Source: CAYJNO01 sp964371715
GTDB lineage: Bacteria > Bacillota_I > Bacilli_A > Erysipelotrichales > Erysipelotrichaceae
Assembly: GCA_964371715.1 (NCBI GenBank)
Contig: CAYJNO010000027.1
Span: 1-23,562, forward strand
DNA: 23,562 bases
Reading direction: 5' to 3'
Part shown: in pieces, positions 23,168 through 23,562 of the stretch
Numbering within the stretch: the first letter of the stretch is position 1
Layout: each line of letters begins with the position of its first letter
Program-made: the position numbers and the translations under genes
Notes under the pieces: model-generated
The model's database searches: none
What the model saw: only the letters and a program-made list of their open reading frames with translations
Told to the model about the DNA's origin: nothing

Positions 23168-23562
23168 TTAATAATTTAGCCCAATAGAACGCCATGCATT
23201 TGGTTCACCAGCATTACCCCATAATTTAGCTTCACCAGTATATACATTAAATGTAATCATAAGCGTATTATCTTTTGCTATTTGTGATTGAGGAATAAAA
23301 GGACCATCACCAAGTATTTCTTTAATTGCTGCAGTAAATTCTAAATTTGTTGATAGAGGCTGTATACCAATATCATTATCATCAATCTTTGAGATACCTG
23401 AAGCGGTATCCCATATAATCATAATTTCTTCATGTGTCAAACTAGAATATGAACTTGGATAATCAGGTGTTGGTCTAACTCTGTTTTCAGCAGTCACAAT
23501 ATTAACAGCATCAACTAAATTTTGCACAAATTGTATATCATTTGATTCTCTTCCTCTTTCAA
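23168..23562 (-). CDS. Second type IV prepilin-like protein, N-terminus outside the window
   Basis: The minus-strand frame stays open to the right edge (23560 is the first full codon seen), so the GTG at 23525-23527 is internal and the gene is cut by the window. The visible part begins ERGRESNDIQFVQNLVDAVN. The plus-strand prepilin has ERSRESNDLQIAQSIIDATV at the same place, just after its helix. The C-terminal ends also align: ITFNVYTGEAKLWG here against FHINTTTGEYDILT there. The missing part should hold the MxxKG-FTLIE prepilin signal. About 130 residues are visible. The gene runs toward the surface protein gene and has its own terminator. Confidence 0.8.
   Translation of the reverse strand, partial: ERGRESNDIQFVQNLVDAVNIVTAENRVRPTPDYPSSYSSLTHEEIMIIWDTASGISKIDDNDIGIQPLSTNLEFTAAIKEILGDGPFIPQSQIAKDNTLMITFNVYTGEAKLWGNAGEPNAWRSIGLNY

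Noticed and set aside
23168..23527. A complete 119-residue small protein starting with GTG at 23525-23527
   Set aside because: The frame is open to the window edge, and the residues upstream (ERGRESNDIQF) match the other prepilin, so the GTG is internal.

Overview
The window is AT-rich Bacillota (Firmicutes) DNA. It has strong Shine-Dalgarno sites rich in G (AGGAGG, AGGGGGA, even a run of eight G), sigma-A type promoters and many perfect hairpin terminators. It also carries PRD/PTS regulators, a 2-hydroxyacyl-CoA dehydratase and Gram-positive style surface proteins. This suggests an anaerobic, probably gut-dwelling fermenter, Erysipelotrichia- or Clostridia-like. That placement is inference from content and style, not from a marker gene. 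TGA is a stop here.

Region 1 (1-5266): the tail of a LicT/BglG-type antiterminator, then a FadR-type (FCD) GntR regulator, then hadI-hadB-hadC (activator and two subunits of a 2-hydroxyacyl-CoA dehydratase) and a YkvI-like membrane transporter. The hadI promoter carries a textbook Rex-type box across its -10 element and, just downstream, a perfect 16-bp palindrome with two GTATAC cores. Region 2 (5330-11762): after a terminator hairpin, a second GTATAC palindrome sits next to an operon for acyl-CoA dehydrogenase, EtfB, EtfA, a class III CoA-transferase, an AMP-forming acyl-CoA ligase and a YczE-like membrane protein. Together these form a reductive 2-hydroxy acid pathway: CoA activation, radical dehydration to an enoyl-CoA, and flavin-linked (probably bifurcating) reduction, like the leucine/phenylalanine reductive Stickland pathways. 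No 2-hydroxyacid dehydrogenase or aminotransferase is present, so the substrate is open.

Region 3 (11731-17946): a divergently read PRD/EIIB/EIIA activator beside a PTS operon of free EIIA, a P-loop sugar-type kinase, a mannitol-type EIICB and a zinc-dependent sorbitol/sorbose-phosphate type dehydrogenase. The gene set resembles the poorly understood cmtBA-yggP-yggC cluster of Escherichia coli. The modules are separated by terminators that work in both directions.

Region 4 (17908-23562): a cell-surface region. It holds a minus-strand multi-span membrane protein of unknown function, a divergent type IV prepilin-like protein, and a large secreted protein. The large protein has two related N-terminal modules, a Pro-Thr-rich stalk coded by 12/36-bp repeats and a three-helix C-terminal membrane anchor, and its ribosome binding site lies in a G8 tract. 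On the minus strand, running off the right edge, is a second prepilin paralogue. No RNA gene, CRISPR array, IS element or origin was seen.
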